Positions 25,009 through 33,105 of a DNA stretch of 49,452 bases are shown here, one piece after another. The DNA comes from Verrucomicrobiia bacterium (GTDB lineage: Bacteria; Verrucomicrobiota; Verrucomicrobiia; Limisphaerales; CAIMTB01), in the NCBI GenBank assembly GCA_019634625.1, contig JAHCBA010000046.1:1-49452 (forward strand), in the 5' to 3' direction. Position numbers and translations under genes: made by a program. Position 1 is the first letter of the stretch, and each line of letters begins with the position of its first letter. The notes below the pieces were generated by a model. The model was not told the origin of the DNA. It was given only the letters and a program-made list of their open reading frames with translations, and made no database searches.

Positions 25009-25899
25009 ATGGAACTGCGCCAACTGCGCTGGTTCGTCGCGGTGGCCGAGGACGGCAACATCAGCCGGGCGGCGCGACGTGTTTTCCTCACCCAGTCCGC
25101 CCTGAGCCGGCAGATCAAGGCGCTCGAGGAGGAGCTCGGACAGTGTCTGCTTGAGCGGCACGCGCATTCGGTCCGGTTGACCCCGGCCGGGGAGATCCTC
25201 GCCCGCGAGGCACGGGAACTGCTGCAGCAGGCGGACGCCGTGGCGGAGCGGGTGCGCACGGCGGGCCGAAATCCGCGTCTGCGGGTCGGCTATGCGCCGT
25301 CCCTGGCGGCCGACCTGTTGCCGACGGCGGTCCGGGCGTTCTCCGGGAAACACCCGAATGCGGCGGTGGAACTGCACGACCTTTCAACCCAGGAGATGCT
25401 CAGCGGACTCGACACGGGGACCCTGGACGTGGCCCTTACCGTCGGGTCGGTGCGGGGTCCCCGGGGATTGACCTGGACGCCGCTGATCCGGGCAGCGTGG
25501 CGTCTTGCGGTGCCTGCCGCGCATCCGCTGGCGCGCCGGGCCCGGATTGGTGCGGCCGAGGTGGCGGGGGAGCGCCTGCTGGTGTTCTCGCGGCGGGAGT
25601 ATCCGGAATACCGCGAGATTGTCCTCGCGTGGTTGCGTGCTCATGGGCAGCGCCCGCGTCTCGGGGGCGAGTATGACGGCGCCTCCAGCCTGTTTGCGGC
25701 GGTGGCATCCGGACTGGGGGTGGCCCTGGTGACCCTTCGTTCCCGACGCCACCTTCCCGGGCACGTACGGCTCAAGATGCTGGAGTCGCCTCCGGAATCC
25801 CTCTGCATTGCGGCCGGTTTCCGCGCCGACCGGGTGGGGGAGGAGGGCATCGCCGGATTTCTTGCGGAACTGGCGCTAGCCGCCCGGGCGCCCGGGTGA
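25009..25899 (+). CDS. LysR family transcriptional regulator
   Basis: A 296-residue regulator. The N-terminal winged helix-turn-helix (LRWFVAVAEDGNISRAARRV, then QSALSRQIKALEEELG) is textbook LysR, followed by the effector-binding domain. ATG 25009 (MELRQLRWF) is the conserved family start; the ATG at 24997 adds four residues. Transcribed away from the pirin gene, suggesting it regulates that gene and itself. Effector unknown. Confidence 0.9.
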   Translation: MELRQLRWFVAVAEDGNISRAARRVFLTQSALSRQIKALEEELGQCLLERHAHSVRLTPAGEILAREARELLQQADAVAERVRTAGRNPRLRVGYAPSLAADLLPTAVRAFSGKHPNAAVELHDLSTQEMLSGLDTGTLDVALTVGSVRGPRGLTWTPLIRAAWRLAVPAAHPLARRARIGAAEVAGERLLVFSRREYPEYREIVLAWLRAHGQRPRLGGEYDGASSLFAAVASGLGVALVTLRSRRHLPGHVRLKMLESPPESLCIAAGFRADRVGEEGIAGFLAELALAARAPG

Positions 25900-25940
25900 C
25901 GACTCCGGGGGCCGCCAGCGAGGAAGGGGAACGGTCGTCG

Positions 25941-26327
25941 TCAGGAAGCGGCCTGGGAATCCCGCCCGCCATCCACGGCGTGGGCCCGGAGATGATCGAG
26001 ATCAACGAATTCGAGGGCCGAGGTGTGGGTGGATTCGAGCACGACGGGCGGCGCACAGCCGGCTTGGAGGGCTTCCGCCCAGCGGGTCACGCACAGGCAC
26101 CAGCGGTTACCGGGTTCGAGACCGGGAAACTGGTATTCCGGAACCGGCGTGACCAGGTCGTTGCCGAGCTGACGGGAGAATTCGAGGAACTCGGCGGTCA
26201 TGACCGCGCAGACCACGTGAAGCCCGTGGTCGCCCGGGCCGGTGTGGCAGAACCCATCCCTATAGAAGCCGGTCAGCGGCTCATGGCAGCAGGATTGGAG
26301 CGGCGTGCCCAGCACGTTGGAAGGCAT
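25941..26327 (-). CDS. DUF2237 family protein
   Basis: A 128-residue cytoplasmic protein matching DUF2237 in length and motifs: NVLGTPLQ at the N-terminus, LTGFYRDGFC, GLHVVCAVMT, FPGLEPGNRWCLC and APPVVLESTH. Several conserved cysteines and histidines suggest metal binding. The biological role of the family is unknown. Convergent with the LysR gene (41-base gap). Confidence 0.85.
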   Translation of the reverse strand: MPSNVLGTPLQSCCHEPLTGFYRDGFCHTGPGDHGLHVVCAVMTAEFLEFSRQLGNDLVTPVPEYQFPGLEPGNRWCLCVTRWAEALQAGCAPPVVLESTHTSALEFVDLDHLRAHAVDGGRDSQAAS

Positions 26328-26444
26328 GGCGCAGAGGGTAGCCGCAAAGGCCGTTGACGTGAAGGCGGGGCTGGAGCGTCGGCCTGATCGGCGCCGCTGG
26401 GGGGGGGAGTGTATTCAAGCTGACGCCGGGCGGCGCGATCCATG

Positions 26445-27914
26445 TCATGTGCCGGAGAGGCGGTCACGGAGGCCGGTGAAGAAGGACTTCATTCCCTCGA
26501 GGATCTGGCGGGTGAGCCCCGGGGTGGGGGCGACGCCCTGGGCGGACTGGGCGGGGGCGTCCCCAGCCGCGGTGAGTTCGCGCTGACGACGGGCGGCGAC
26601 TTCCGCGAGGTGCCAGGCGAGTTCGGGCCGGGCGGTAAGGAGTTGCTGGAGGGCGGAGGCATCGATCTCGTACACGATGGAATCGGTGACGGCGAGAACC
26701 GTGGCGGCCCGGGGGGCGCCGGTGAGGAGGGACATTTCGCCGAAGAAGGCCCCGGGATGGAGTTCGACGACGTGGACGGGGGATTCGCCGGGCGGGTCGT
26801 CCTTGCAGACATCGAGGAGGCCCTCGACGAGGACGAACATGGAGGCGCCGGACTCGTGCTGACGGACGACGGGTTCGCCGGGGGCGAAGCGGCGTTCGCG
26901 AACGGCGTCATTGAGCTGGGAGAGTTCCTCGGGCTGGAGGGTGGCGAAGAGTTCGACACGACCGAGGAGTTCCTGTCGGTTGCGGTCGCAGTGGAGCTGG
27001 CGGACGGGGAGGCGGGCGAGGTAGAGGTCCTGCTTGGGGTAGGCGAGGCTGATGCCGGCGTGGTAGAGGTGCTGAAGGATGCTGGCGGTGACGGCGTGCC
27101 GGCCGGAGCGGGGGGAGGTGCGGACGGGATCGAGCCAGTAGCGGACCTTGTATTCCACGCCGGTTTCGGTGGTGCGATAGACCTGGACTTTGGGGGGGGG
27201 ATCGGGAAGGAGGCCCTGGGCGGCGCGGACGCCGGCATTGAGGACGCGGAGGGCGCGATCGGGGAGGACTCCGAACTCGATGCAGAAGGTCTGTTCGAAG
27301 CGGCTGCGCGGGGTGGGGAGACTGAGATTGACGACGACCACGGAGCCGAGGAGGCCGTTGGGGACGATGACCACGGTATGGTCGATGGTCTGAAGGCGGG
27401 TTGATCGCCAGTTGATCTCGCGGACGCAGCCGCGCATGACGGGAATGCCGCGGCTGTGGACCTCGATCCAGTCTCCGACGCGGAAGGGGCGATCGACGTT
27501 GAGGGCGATACCGGCGAAGACGTCGGCAATGGTGCCGCGGACGGCGAAGCCGACGATGATGCCGAGGACGCCGGAGGAGACCCAGAGGCCGGTGACGTCG
27601 CGGCGGAACACGAGGCCGAGGATGATGATGGCGGTGGCGAAGAGGACGAGTCCGACGACGAGGTCCTTAAGGAGCCGGGGGACGGGGGTTTGGAAGCGGC
27701 GTTCGAGGAGGCCCCAGACGAGGACGTCGATAAGGCGGATGAGGAGCCAGGCAAGGGAGAAGCCGATGCCGGTGCCGAGGACCCAGAAGGCGATGCGTTG
27801 GGAGAGGGCGCGGGCCTCGTCGCCGTAGGTGGTGAGCAGGGGCCAGCCGGGGATGAGGAGAAGGGCGAGGGTGACGGCGGGCCAGAGGAGGCGACGAAGG
27901 GACGACCAGGACAT
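26445..27914 (-). CDS. MscS-type mechanosensitive channel with cyclic-nucleotide-binding domain
   Basis: A 489-residue inner-membrane channel. Four hydrophobic segments (about 8-27, 43-66, 84-104, 110-130) include the pore-lining helix region WVSSGVLGIIVGFAVRGTIA. The MscS beta domain follows (VGDWIEVHSRGIPVMRGCV, then TVVIVPNGLL). Residues about 325-450 form a cNMP-binding domain (GASMFVLVEGLLDV, then FFGEMSLLTGAPRAATV). This is the bCNG architecture, gated by nucleotide rather than, or as well as, tension. It starts 32 bases after the secretin stop on the same strand, so the two may be co-transcribed. Confidence 0.85.
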   Translation of the reverse strand: MSWSSLRRLLWPAVTLALLLIPGWPLLTTYGDEARALSQRIAFWVLGTGIGFSLAWLLIRLIDVLVWGLLERRFQTPVPRLLKDLVVGLVLFATAIIILGLVFRRDVTGLWVSSGVLGIIVGFAVRGTIADVFAGIALNVDRPFRVGDWIEVHSRGIPVMRGCVREINWRSTRLQTIDHTVVIVPNGLLGSVVVVNLSLPTPRSRFEQTFCIEFGVLPDRALRVLNAGVRAAQGLLPDPPPKVQVYRTTETGVEYKVRYWLDPVRTSPRSGRHAVTASILQHLYHAGISLAYPKQDLYLARLPVRQLHCDRNRQELLGRVELFATLQPEELSQLNDAVRERRFAPGEPVVRQHESGASMFVLVEGLLDVCKDDPPGESPVHVVELHPGAFFGEMSLLTGAPRAATVLAVTDSIVYEIDASALQQLLTARPELAWHLAEVAARRQRELTAAGDAPAQSAQGVAPTPGLTRQILEGMKSFFTGLRDRLSGT

Positions 27915-27946
27915 GGGTAACGGGTGGGGGGGGCGGGAGCGGGGCG

Positions 27947-30754
27947 TCAGGGCTGGTTTGGGGAACCGGATTCGGCGAGGAGCCGGTCGATTTCGGCGAG
28001 GGTGGCCTCGATGTTCCGGAGGGCGGCGGCGTAGTAGTGTTCGGTGTGGAGGAAATGCTCGGCCACGCGGCGGTCGAGGAGCCGGGTGTCGAGGGTGTTT
28101 TCGTCGGGGACGAGCAGGACCTGCCCGCGGCTGAAATTGCGCCGATTCACCCGGGAGGAGCCTCCATTGAGGTTGATGATTTCGCGCAGGAGGAGGGCAC
28201 GTTGGAGGCGGACGAGGTCCTGGGGCTGGTGGATGAGGAGGGTGGAGCGGGGGGTACCGTCGGGCTCGGGTTGGTTCCAGCGCCAGAGGAGTTCGCCCCA
28301 GGTGGTTCGGTCGGGGCAGTCGATGAGGCTGACCTCGGGGATGGGATTACGGGTCAAGGCCCCGGCGGTGATGGCGTCGGTGCCTCGGCGGAAGGTAAGG
28401 GCGAGTGCGCGGTTCGTCTGGGTGGTGAAGAACGAGGCGGCGGTGAGGCCGTCACCAAACCCGGCGAGGATCCGATCCAGGAACTGGACGTCGTAGCCGC
28501 CAGCGTTCTGGTCGGAGAAGAAGATGATGCGATCGGGGGCGATGCGGTTGTCCAGCCAGGCGGGGTCGGAGTCGGAGAGCCGCTTGACGACCTCGTAGAT
28601 CATGCGTTCGACGAGGATGGATTCGCCCGGGACACGACCGTCTGCGAATTCATTGAAAGGGGGCCGGCTGGCGAGGCGGAAGTTGCGTTCGACGACGCGG
28701 CGGGCGAGGTCGCGGTAGCGATTGAGGCGTTCGTTGCGATCGAGGAAGGAGAGGTCGAGGACATCCTCCTCGCGAATGCGGTAGGAGGAGCGGAAGAGGA
28801 CATTGCCGTCGTCGTCGAACTTGGCGTCATCGCGCGGGAGGTAGCGGCCCCAGGCGCGTTCGGATTCGGCCTCGGGCAGCACGTGGGGCGTGAGGACGAT
28901 GATGACCTCCTGTTTGCGGGTGCGGGTGGAGCGGGTGCGGAAGAAGGTGCCGAGATAGGGAATATCGCCGAGGAGCGGGACTTTGCGGCGGATGGACGTG
29001 GTCTGGCGGTTGACGAGGCCGCCGATGATGAACGGGGTGTTGTTGGCGATGCGGGTGTAGGTCTGGACGCGGCGGCTGGCGACGGTGGGGGCGGAGGCGA
29101 GGACTTCGCCGGAGGAGGAGCGGAGTTCGAGGTCGGCACCGGGGATGGGCGCGGAGACGACCGTATCGACCAGCATGCTGACCTCGTTGCCGTCCTCGGT
29201 GATGCGGGGCCGGATGTTGAGGGCGATGCCGGTGGCGAGGTATTTGAAGTTGAAGGAAATGCGGTTGGCATCCTTGACGATGCCGGCTTCGGAGCTGGTG
29301 GCGATGGGGATTTCCTGGCCGACGCGGATGGTGGCCTGGCGGTTATTGAGGGTGAGGACGCTGGGGCGGGATAGGATCTCGGCCTTCTGCTCCTCGACGA
29401 GTGCGCGGAGGCGGACGACCCATTGCTGATCGAGGTCCCGGAGGCTGTCGAAGGTGAGTCCGGCAGTGCCGGAAGCGGCGGGAAGACCGGGGAGGAGGTT
29501 GCCGGCGCCAAGTTCGAGTCCGCCCTCCTGGTATTTCCAATCCACGCCGAGCTCCTTGAGACCCTCCTCGCTGATTTCGAGGATGAGGCCCTCGATGAAG
29601 ATCTGCCGGGCGGGACGGTCGATGAACTCGTCGAGGAGCCGTCGGACGCGGGTGAACTGGTCAGGGCGGTCGGGATGGAAATAGACGAGGACCTGGGACG
29701 AGCGGGCGAGATTCGGGTCGGGCGGGAGGGCGGTGGCGAGGGAAGGCGACATGGATAGGTCGAAGCCGGCGGCGCCTTTCTGGGCATCGACGCCAAGAAG
29801 CGCAGTCTTGGGGCCCTCCGGGGACGGCATACGGGCGACGATGGGGAGACGTTCGAAGGCGACGGGCAGGACGACCTTGGCGGGGCTGTCGGCGGTTTCG
29901 ATCCCGAAGCCCTTGAGGGACTCGATCGCGCCTTCGACGTCGATGTAGCTGACCTGGATCAGGCGAAAGTCGAGATCGTCCCGGGTGAGGGGTTGGCCAC
30001 CCTGTCCGGTGGTGGCGAGCGACGCTTCGGCGAGGCCGAGGGCGGTTGCGAGATCGGGGTTGACCTGCCAGGCGCTGGAGGGATCAGGGCTGCGAAGCGC
30101 CTGGATCCAGAGTTGAGGGGCGCGGGAGATGAAGGGGACGATGCCGAGACGGATGAGGAAGGTTTCCTGGCCTTCAACGCGGGCCAGTTCGAGGAGGCGG
30201 TTTAGGCCTTCCGGTGGCGACGGGAGCAGGGGGTGCGGGGAGGTGGAACCGGAGCGGTAGCCGAGGTCGGCTTCGAGGTGGAGGGCGATGCCAGCCTGGA
30301 GTTCACGGATCTGGGTGATGGTGAGGTTGGGCAGCGCCACAAGGCGCGTGGAGCCGACCGGTGCCGGCGGCGCGGAAACGCCCGCACCAGAACGGCTGGG
30401 GGAGTTGAAGGAAGCAACGGCGGACGGCGATGCCGATGGCGGGCCGGGCTCCCGATCAGCTTCAGGTGACGTCAGGTGCCGGGCGAGCCGGTCAGCATCG
30501 GCGTCATGGAGCTCCGACCAGACATGACCCCGGCTGACGCGGGGAACGTCGAGCGCGAAGCCGGCGAGGGGCGGCGTGGCAGCGACGCAACCGGGGGCTG
30601 GGACGAAGCAGGTGAGGAAGGCCAGTGAGATCCAACGCGAGAGCGAAGCACGCGACGGATGGGATCGCGGGCATGGCTTGGAAGGGTGGATGTCCCGGCC
30701 GCGCACGTTTGAGAGGCTAGGGGCGGGGCGGCTGGGGTCGCCAGCCCAAAGCAT
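27947..30754 (-). CDS. Secretin (GspD/PilQ-like) with long C-terminal extension
   Basis: A 935-residue outer-membrane channel protein. An export signal lies at about 40-58 (RWISLAFLTCFVP). The N-terminal half is low in recognisable motifs; residues about 350-385 look like a GspD N-domain (QVLVYFHPDRPDQF). The secretin domain spans about 385-627 (RQIFIEGLILEISEEGLKEL to KVPLLGDIPYLGTFFR), ending VIIVLTPHV. About 300 residues follow that are not part of the normal secretin. They are rich in Arg/Glu/Asp and resemble nothing I can name. ATG 30754 is the best start. Ordinary gsp partners are not adjacent. Confidence 0.85.
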   Translation of the reverse strand: MLWAGDPSRPAPSLSNVRGRDIHPSKPCPRSHPSRASLSRWISLAFLTCFVPAPGCVAATPPLAGFALDVPRVSRGHVWSELHDADADRLARHLTSPEADREPGPPSASPSAVASFNSPSRSGAGVSAPPAPVGSTRLVALPNLTITQIRELQAGIALHLEADLGYRSGSTSPHPLLPSPPEGLNRLLELARVEGQETFLIRLGIVPFISRAPQLWIQALRSPDPSSAWQVNPDLATALGLAEASLATTGQGGQPLTRDDLDFRLIQVSYIDVEGAIESLKGFGIETADSPAKVVLPVAFERLPIVARMPSPEGPKTALLGVDAQKGAAGFDLSMSPSLATALPPDPNLARSSQVLVYFHPDRPDQFTRVRRLLDEFIDRPARQIFIEGLILEISEEGLKELGVDWKYQEGGLELGAGNLLPGLPAASGTAGLTFDSLRDLDQQWVVRLRALVEEQKAEILSRPSVLTLNNRQATIRVGQEIPIATSSEAGIVKDANRISFNFKYLATGIALNIRPRITEDGNEVSMLVDTVVSAPIPGADLELRSSSGEVLASAPTVASRRVQTYTRIANNTPFIIGGLVNRQTTSIRRKVPLLGDIPYLGTFFRTRSTRTRKQEVIIVLTPHVLPEAESERAWGRYLPRDDAKFDDDGNVLFRSSYRIREEDVLDLSFLDRNERLNRYRDLARRVVERNFRLASRPPFNEFADGRVPGESILVERMIYEVVKRLSDSDPAWLDNRIAPDRIIFFSDQNAGGYDVQFLDRILAGFGDGLTAASFFTTQTNRALALTFRRGTDAITAGALTRNPIPEVSLIDCPDRTTWGELLWRWNQPEPDGTPRSTLLIHQPQDLVRLQRALLLREIINLNGGSSRVNRRNFSRGQVLLVPDENTLDTRLLDRRVAEHFLHTEHYYAAALRNIEATLAEIDRLLAESGSPNQP

Positions 30755-31125
30755 TTCGCCCGATCGCCAATCCAATTGACGAGTCCGGCAGGCTGCCGTG
30801 GTTTCGGAGATGCAACAGATAATAGGCCAGGCGTTTCCTATTTGACTGAAAACTGTTAATAAGCCCGACACGTAATGCTTTACCTCCTGGCACCTGTGGA
30901 CTGCTATAAGCCCGACACTTAGTGCTTTACCTCTGAGCGCCCGGGCGGGTTCTGTCGAGCGACGGGGAGCGGGGTGCCTGCCATTCACGGCATGATGGGG
31001 TTCCTGCCGTTCCCTCGCGGAGAGACGAATGGGCGATCCGGGGCAGTCCCCGTTCCGGCCTGCACGACGGAATGGGTTGCCTGGGGGCGGTCGGCGCCTA
31101 CTCTGCCGCGGTTCGCGAAACGGGC
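30755..31125. other. Divergent spacer between secretin and UreF-like genes
   Basis: A 371-bp gap carrying two near-identical direct repeats (30859-30933, listed separately) in a more AT-rich patch. It must hold divergent promoters, but I see no convincing -35/-10 pair. Confidence 0.5.
30859..30933. repeat. Pair of 28-bp direct repeats
   Basis: Two 28-bp copies at 30859-30886 and 30906-30933 differ at two positions and are spaced 47 bp start to start. Both begin ATAAGCCCGACAC and end TGCTTTACCTC. They sit 105-180 bp upstream of the secretin start. They could be paired regulator sites or part of a dispersed intergenic repeat. Confidence 0.8.
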
Positions 31126-31788
31126 ATGGAGACATCACCACAGGGTCTGGCGTTGACGAGCAGCGAGGAGCTCGCAGGGGACATCGCGCCTTTGCGACGG
31201 GCCTTGGGGGAGCCGGAGGTGCTGGCATCGCTGACAGCCCTGGCGGAACTGGTGGAGGCGCCCCGGCCGGACACGGTGCCGGCGTTGCGGGCATTTCTCG
31301 AACGGTACCGGGATCGGATGCTGATGGCGGTGGAACTTCCGGCCATCCGGCAGGCGTACGATCACGCGATGCGGGGTGAGGTGCGCGAACTGGTGGCGCT
31401 GGATCGCTCGCTGGCGGGGCAACTGGGACGTTCGGCCTTTGCGGACGCCAGCCGTCATACCGGCCGGATGCAGTTGCGCCGGGTGCGGCCATTGCGGCAG
31501 CGGACGTTGCAGCGGTATCTGGGAGCGGTGGAACGGGGGGAGGCGACGGGCTGGCACATGGTGGTGTTCGGGGTCTTGCTGGCGCTCTTCTCGATGCCAC
31601 TGAGGCAGGGGCTGGTGCATTTCGCGATCCAGGCGCAGCGGCAGGTGCTGAATTCGGCGCCGGTGACGGACCGGCTAACCCTATCCGAGCGGAGCCGGCT
31701 GTGTGCGGAGTGTGACGCGCCGGTAGGCGCGGCGGTGCAGCGGCTGATACCGGCTTTCGTGCCGCGGGTGGTCCAGGCCAGCCCATGA
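31126..31788 (+). CDS. UreF-like (urease accessory) protein
   Basis: A 220-residue helical protein. The arrangement ELPAIRQAYDHAMRGEVREL, then VALDRSLAG, then ASRHTGRMQLRR matches the UreF pattern of LPAL, GD..LALD and SRQMGR, and SMPLRQGLVH sits where UreF has its PLGQ region. No urease genes are nearby, so this would be an orphan or repurposed homolog; the family call rests on remembered patterns. ATG 31126 is chosen; ATG 31072 would add 18 unlikely residues. Its stop overlaps the mtnA start by ATGA. Confidence 0.5.
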   Translation: METSPQGLALTSSEELAGDIAPLRRALGEPEVLASLTALAELVEAPRPDTVPALRAFLERYRDRMLMAVELPAIRQAYDHAMRGEVRELVALDRSLAGQLGRSAFADASRHTGRMQLRRVRPLRQRTLQRYLGAVERGEATGWHMVVFGVLLALFSMPLRQGLVHFAIQAQRQVLNSAPVTDRLTLSERSRLCAECDAPVGAAVQRLIPAFVPRVVQASP

Positions 31789-32873
31789 AGGTGACCGTTG
31801 GAGGTCGGGAACGGTGGTTTCGCACGGTGGGATTCGATGCCGGTCGCAATGCGGTGCGCCTGATCGAGCAACGCCTGCTTCCGCATCGGTTCCAGGTGGT
31901 GTCGATGCGGGATTACCCGGCCACGGCGGATGCGATCCGGACCATGGTGGTGCGGGGCGCGGGGGCGATCGGGGCGACGGCGGCCTTCGGGTACGCACAG
32001 GGGATGCGGGCGTTCCGGGGTGCGACCCTGCGGGAATGGCGGCGCGAGGAGGCGATGGTGTTCCGGACGCTGGCCGGGGCCCGGCCCACGGCAGTGGATC
32101 CCCTGAATGCATTGCGCCGGGTGCGGGCGGCGGCGGGGCTGGGAAAGACGGTCAGGGAACGCCAGGCACTGGCCCTGCGGGAGGCGGAAGCGTTTGCCGA
32201 GGAGGACGTCGAGCATTGCCGGCGGATCGGGGAGCACGGGGCGCCACTCATCCGGGACGGGATGCGGGTGCTGACGCACTGCAACGCGGGATGGCTGGCG
32301 TTCGTGGACATCGGCAGCGCGACGGCGCCCCTGTACGCTGCGCAGGCGACGGGGCGGCGATTTGAAGTGTTCTGTGACGAGACGCGGCCGCGGTCGCAGG
32401 GGGCGGCGCTGACGGCGTGGGAACTGGGTCAACAGGGGATTCCGCACGCGATCATCGCGGACAATGCGGCGGGACACCTGATGCAGCGGGGCGAGATTGA
32501 CCTGGTCCTGGTGGGAGCGGACCGGGTGCTGGGTCGGACGGGGGAGGTGGCGAACAAGATCGGAACGTACACGAAGGCGGTGCTGGCCCGCCGTCATGGA
32601 ATTCCGTTCTACGTGGCCATCCCGCTTTCCACGCTCGACTGGGAAACCGGATCCGGGATGGAGATCCCGATCGAGGAGCGGCCGGCCGATGAGGTGCTCC
32701 AGGCGTGGGGCGTAACGCGGGCCGGGAAGCGCATCGCGGTTCGCGTGGCGGCGCCGGGGAGCAACGCCCGGAACCCGGCGTTCGATGTGACGCCGCCGGA
32801 TCTGGTGACGGGAGTGATCACGCCGGAAGGGATCTTTCGACCCTCGGATCTGCAGAAGTGCCGGCCGCGGTAA
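31785..32873 (+). CDS. mtnA: S-methyl-5-thioribose-1-phosphate isomerase MtnA
   Basis: Isomerises methylthioribose-1-phosphate to methylthioribulose-1-phosphate in the methionine salvage pathway. The 362-residue length is normal. Present are VVRGAGAIGATAAFG, Cys166 in LTHCNAGWLA, DETRPRSQGAALTAWEL and Asp246 in VGADRV, the catalytic Cys/Asp pair. Translation is coupled to the UreF-like gene by ATGA. No other mtn genes are in the window. Confidence 0.95.
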   Translation: MKVTVGGRERWFRTVGFDAGRNAVRLIEQRLLPHRFQVVSMRDYPATADAIRTMVVRGAGAIGATAAFGYAQGMRAFRGATLREWRREEAMVFRTLAGARPTAVDPLNALRRVRAAAGLGKTVRERQALALREAEAFAEEDVEHCRRIGEHGAPLIRDGMRVLTHCNAGWLAFVDIGSATAPLYAAQATGRRFEVFCDETRPRSQGAALTAWELGQQGIPHAIIADNAAGHLMQRGEIDLVLVGADRVLGRTGEVANKIGTYTKAVLARRHGIPFYVAIPLSTLDWETGSGMEIPIEERPADEVLQAWGVTRAGKRIAVRVAAPGSNARNPAFDVTPPDLVTGVITPEGIFRPSDLQKCRPR

Positions 32874-33105
32874 GCGATTGGCCGTTCGGCACCGGGGAAT
32901 AGCGGAAGGGATGGCTCGAAGCGGGCATGAAGCCGCAATTCGTGCCTGCATCCGGGCTGCCCTATATCGCTCCCGCCGGCGAAGGCAGCCTCGGCGGGGA
33001 CCCAAGGTCTGCGGGAGCGGGACCGCAACGTTGAGGAATCGGATGGGGCGCCGGGAGGAGCGGCGCAAATGTCAAATTCAGAGATGTGACCCCGGGGCCG
33101 GGAGT

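Noticed and set aside
30859-30933. Mini-CRISPR from the 28-bp repeat pair
   Set aside because: Only two copies with a 19-bp gap and no cas genes or further repeats.
31126-31788. Urease gene cluster
   Set aside because: No UreA, UreB, UreC, UreD or UreG sequences in the window.
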